Shown in pieces: positions 42,231 through 42,455 of a stretch of 42,455 nt of DNA. Position 1 is the stretch's first letter, and every line of letters begins with the position of its first letter. Where the stretch lies: contig NZ_CABTWO010000018.1 of assembly GCF_902488535.1 (NCBI RefSeq), forward strand, positions 1 to 42,455. The letters are read 5' to 3'. Below the pieces are notes generated by a model. It did no database searches. It had not been told where the DNA came from and worked only from the letters and a program-made list of their open reading frames with translations. This stretch comes from an uncultured Mobiluncus sp. Lineage in GTDB: Bacteria; Actinomycetota; Actinomycetes; Actinomycetales; Actinomycetaceae. The position numbers and the translations under genes are program-made.

Positions 42231-42252
42231 ACATGCAGCGTACCTTATGTAT

Positions 42253-42296
42253 TTTGAGCGCGTAGGCGGTCTGGTGCCTCATATAGTTTGAGCGCG
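42253..42296 (+). repeat. Left-end direct repeats of an insertion sequence
   Basis: TTTGAGCGCG occurs at 42253-42262 and again at 42287-42296, just before the transposase start, as expected for terminal or subterminal transposase-binding repeats. The outer end of the element was not determined. Confidence 0.5.
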
Positions 42297-42332
42297 AAAA
42301 TATATTGTTGGTATGAATGATGAGTGGTTTCT

Positions 42333-42455
42333 ATGGGTGCGCGTGTTGAGGTCACGAAGCGGTTACGCCGGGCGTATCGCGGGGCTTCGAAAAAGGAAAA
42401 AGGCATGGTGTTAGATAGTTTTTGTGAGTCTACGGGATTGTCCAGAGCTACCGCG
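42333..42455 (+). CDS. Transposase, N-terminal part (cut by window end)
   Basis: The frame from ATG 42333 runs off the window. The 41 visible residues (MGARVEVTKRLRRAYRGAS, KKEKGMVLDSFCESTGLSRATA) match the N-terminal helix-turn-helix start of DDE integrase-type transposases in which a R/Y..AS.KEK..ILD.FC..TG.SR motif is typical. The exact IS family cannot be fixed from so short a piece. Confidence 0.7.
   Translation, partial: MGARVEVTKRLRRAYRGASKKEKGMVLDSFCESTGLSRATA

Overview
The window looks like a chromosome segment of a moderately GC-rich actinobacterium, probably of the Actinomycetaceae and perhaps Mobiluncus-like. That placement is inferred from the actinobacterial order ParA-scpA-scpB-rluB-(tyrA)-cmk-der, frequent GTG/TTG starts, a class-E-type LAXTG sorting signal, an adenylylation-type GlnA and a DtxR/IdeR iron box.

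Positions 1-19400 are core genome: the end of an unrecognised gene and its terminator; the ParA/condensin/pseudouridine synthase/prephenate dehydrogenase/cytidylate kinase/Der operon; tRNA-Pro(GGG); a long AT-rich gap with a CRP/GlxR-type palindrome ahead of an acidic, Pro-rich LAXTG surface protein; a long-chain acyl-CoA synthetase; an Ala-rich membrane protein; glnA; a TPP riboswitch with thiBPQ; and rraA.

Positions 19361-26900 look like an inserted cassette. The last 40 bp around the rraA stop codon are repeated, with one mismatch, exactly 7500 bp downstream, like attL/attR. Between the copies lie a compact RiPP-type locus on the minus strand (20-residue candidate precursor, strong hairpin, RRE-ThiF/E1-like enzyme, M50 HELGH membrane protease, two ABC ATPases and two permeases) and a divergent histidine kinase/response regulator pair. 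No recombinase is visible.

Positions 26950-33300 hold a DpnII-type (GATC) restriction-modification locus with two intact methyltransferase genes and an endonuclease gene broken by a single in-frame ochre codon, then a three-gene ABC transporter, then a decayed stretch with gene relics and insertion-sequence scars.

Positions 33309-42230 hold the most striking system: one tightly overlapping seven-gene operon behind a near-perfect DtxR/IdeR iron box. In order it encodes a 42-residue His/Pro/Ser/Thr-rich peptide, a fused YcaO cyclodehydratase, a FecCD-type permease, its ATPase, a FecB/BtuF-type lipoprotein and two ABC half-transporters. I infer an iron-repressed ribosomal peptide metallophore system: the peptide is made, modified by YcaO, and exported and/or re-imported with metal by the co-encoded transporters. 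The window ends inside an insertion-sequence transposase whose left-end repeats also occur as a scar near 32750.
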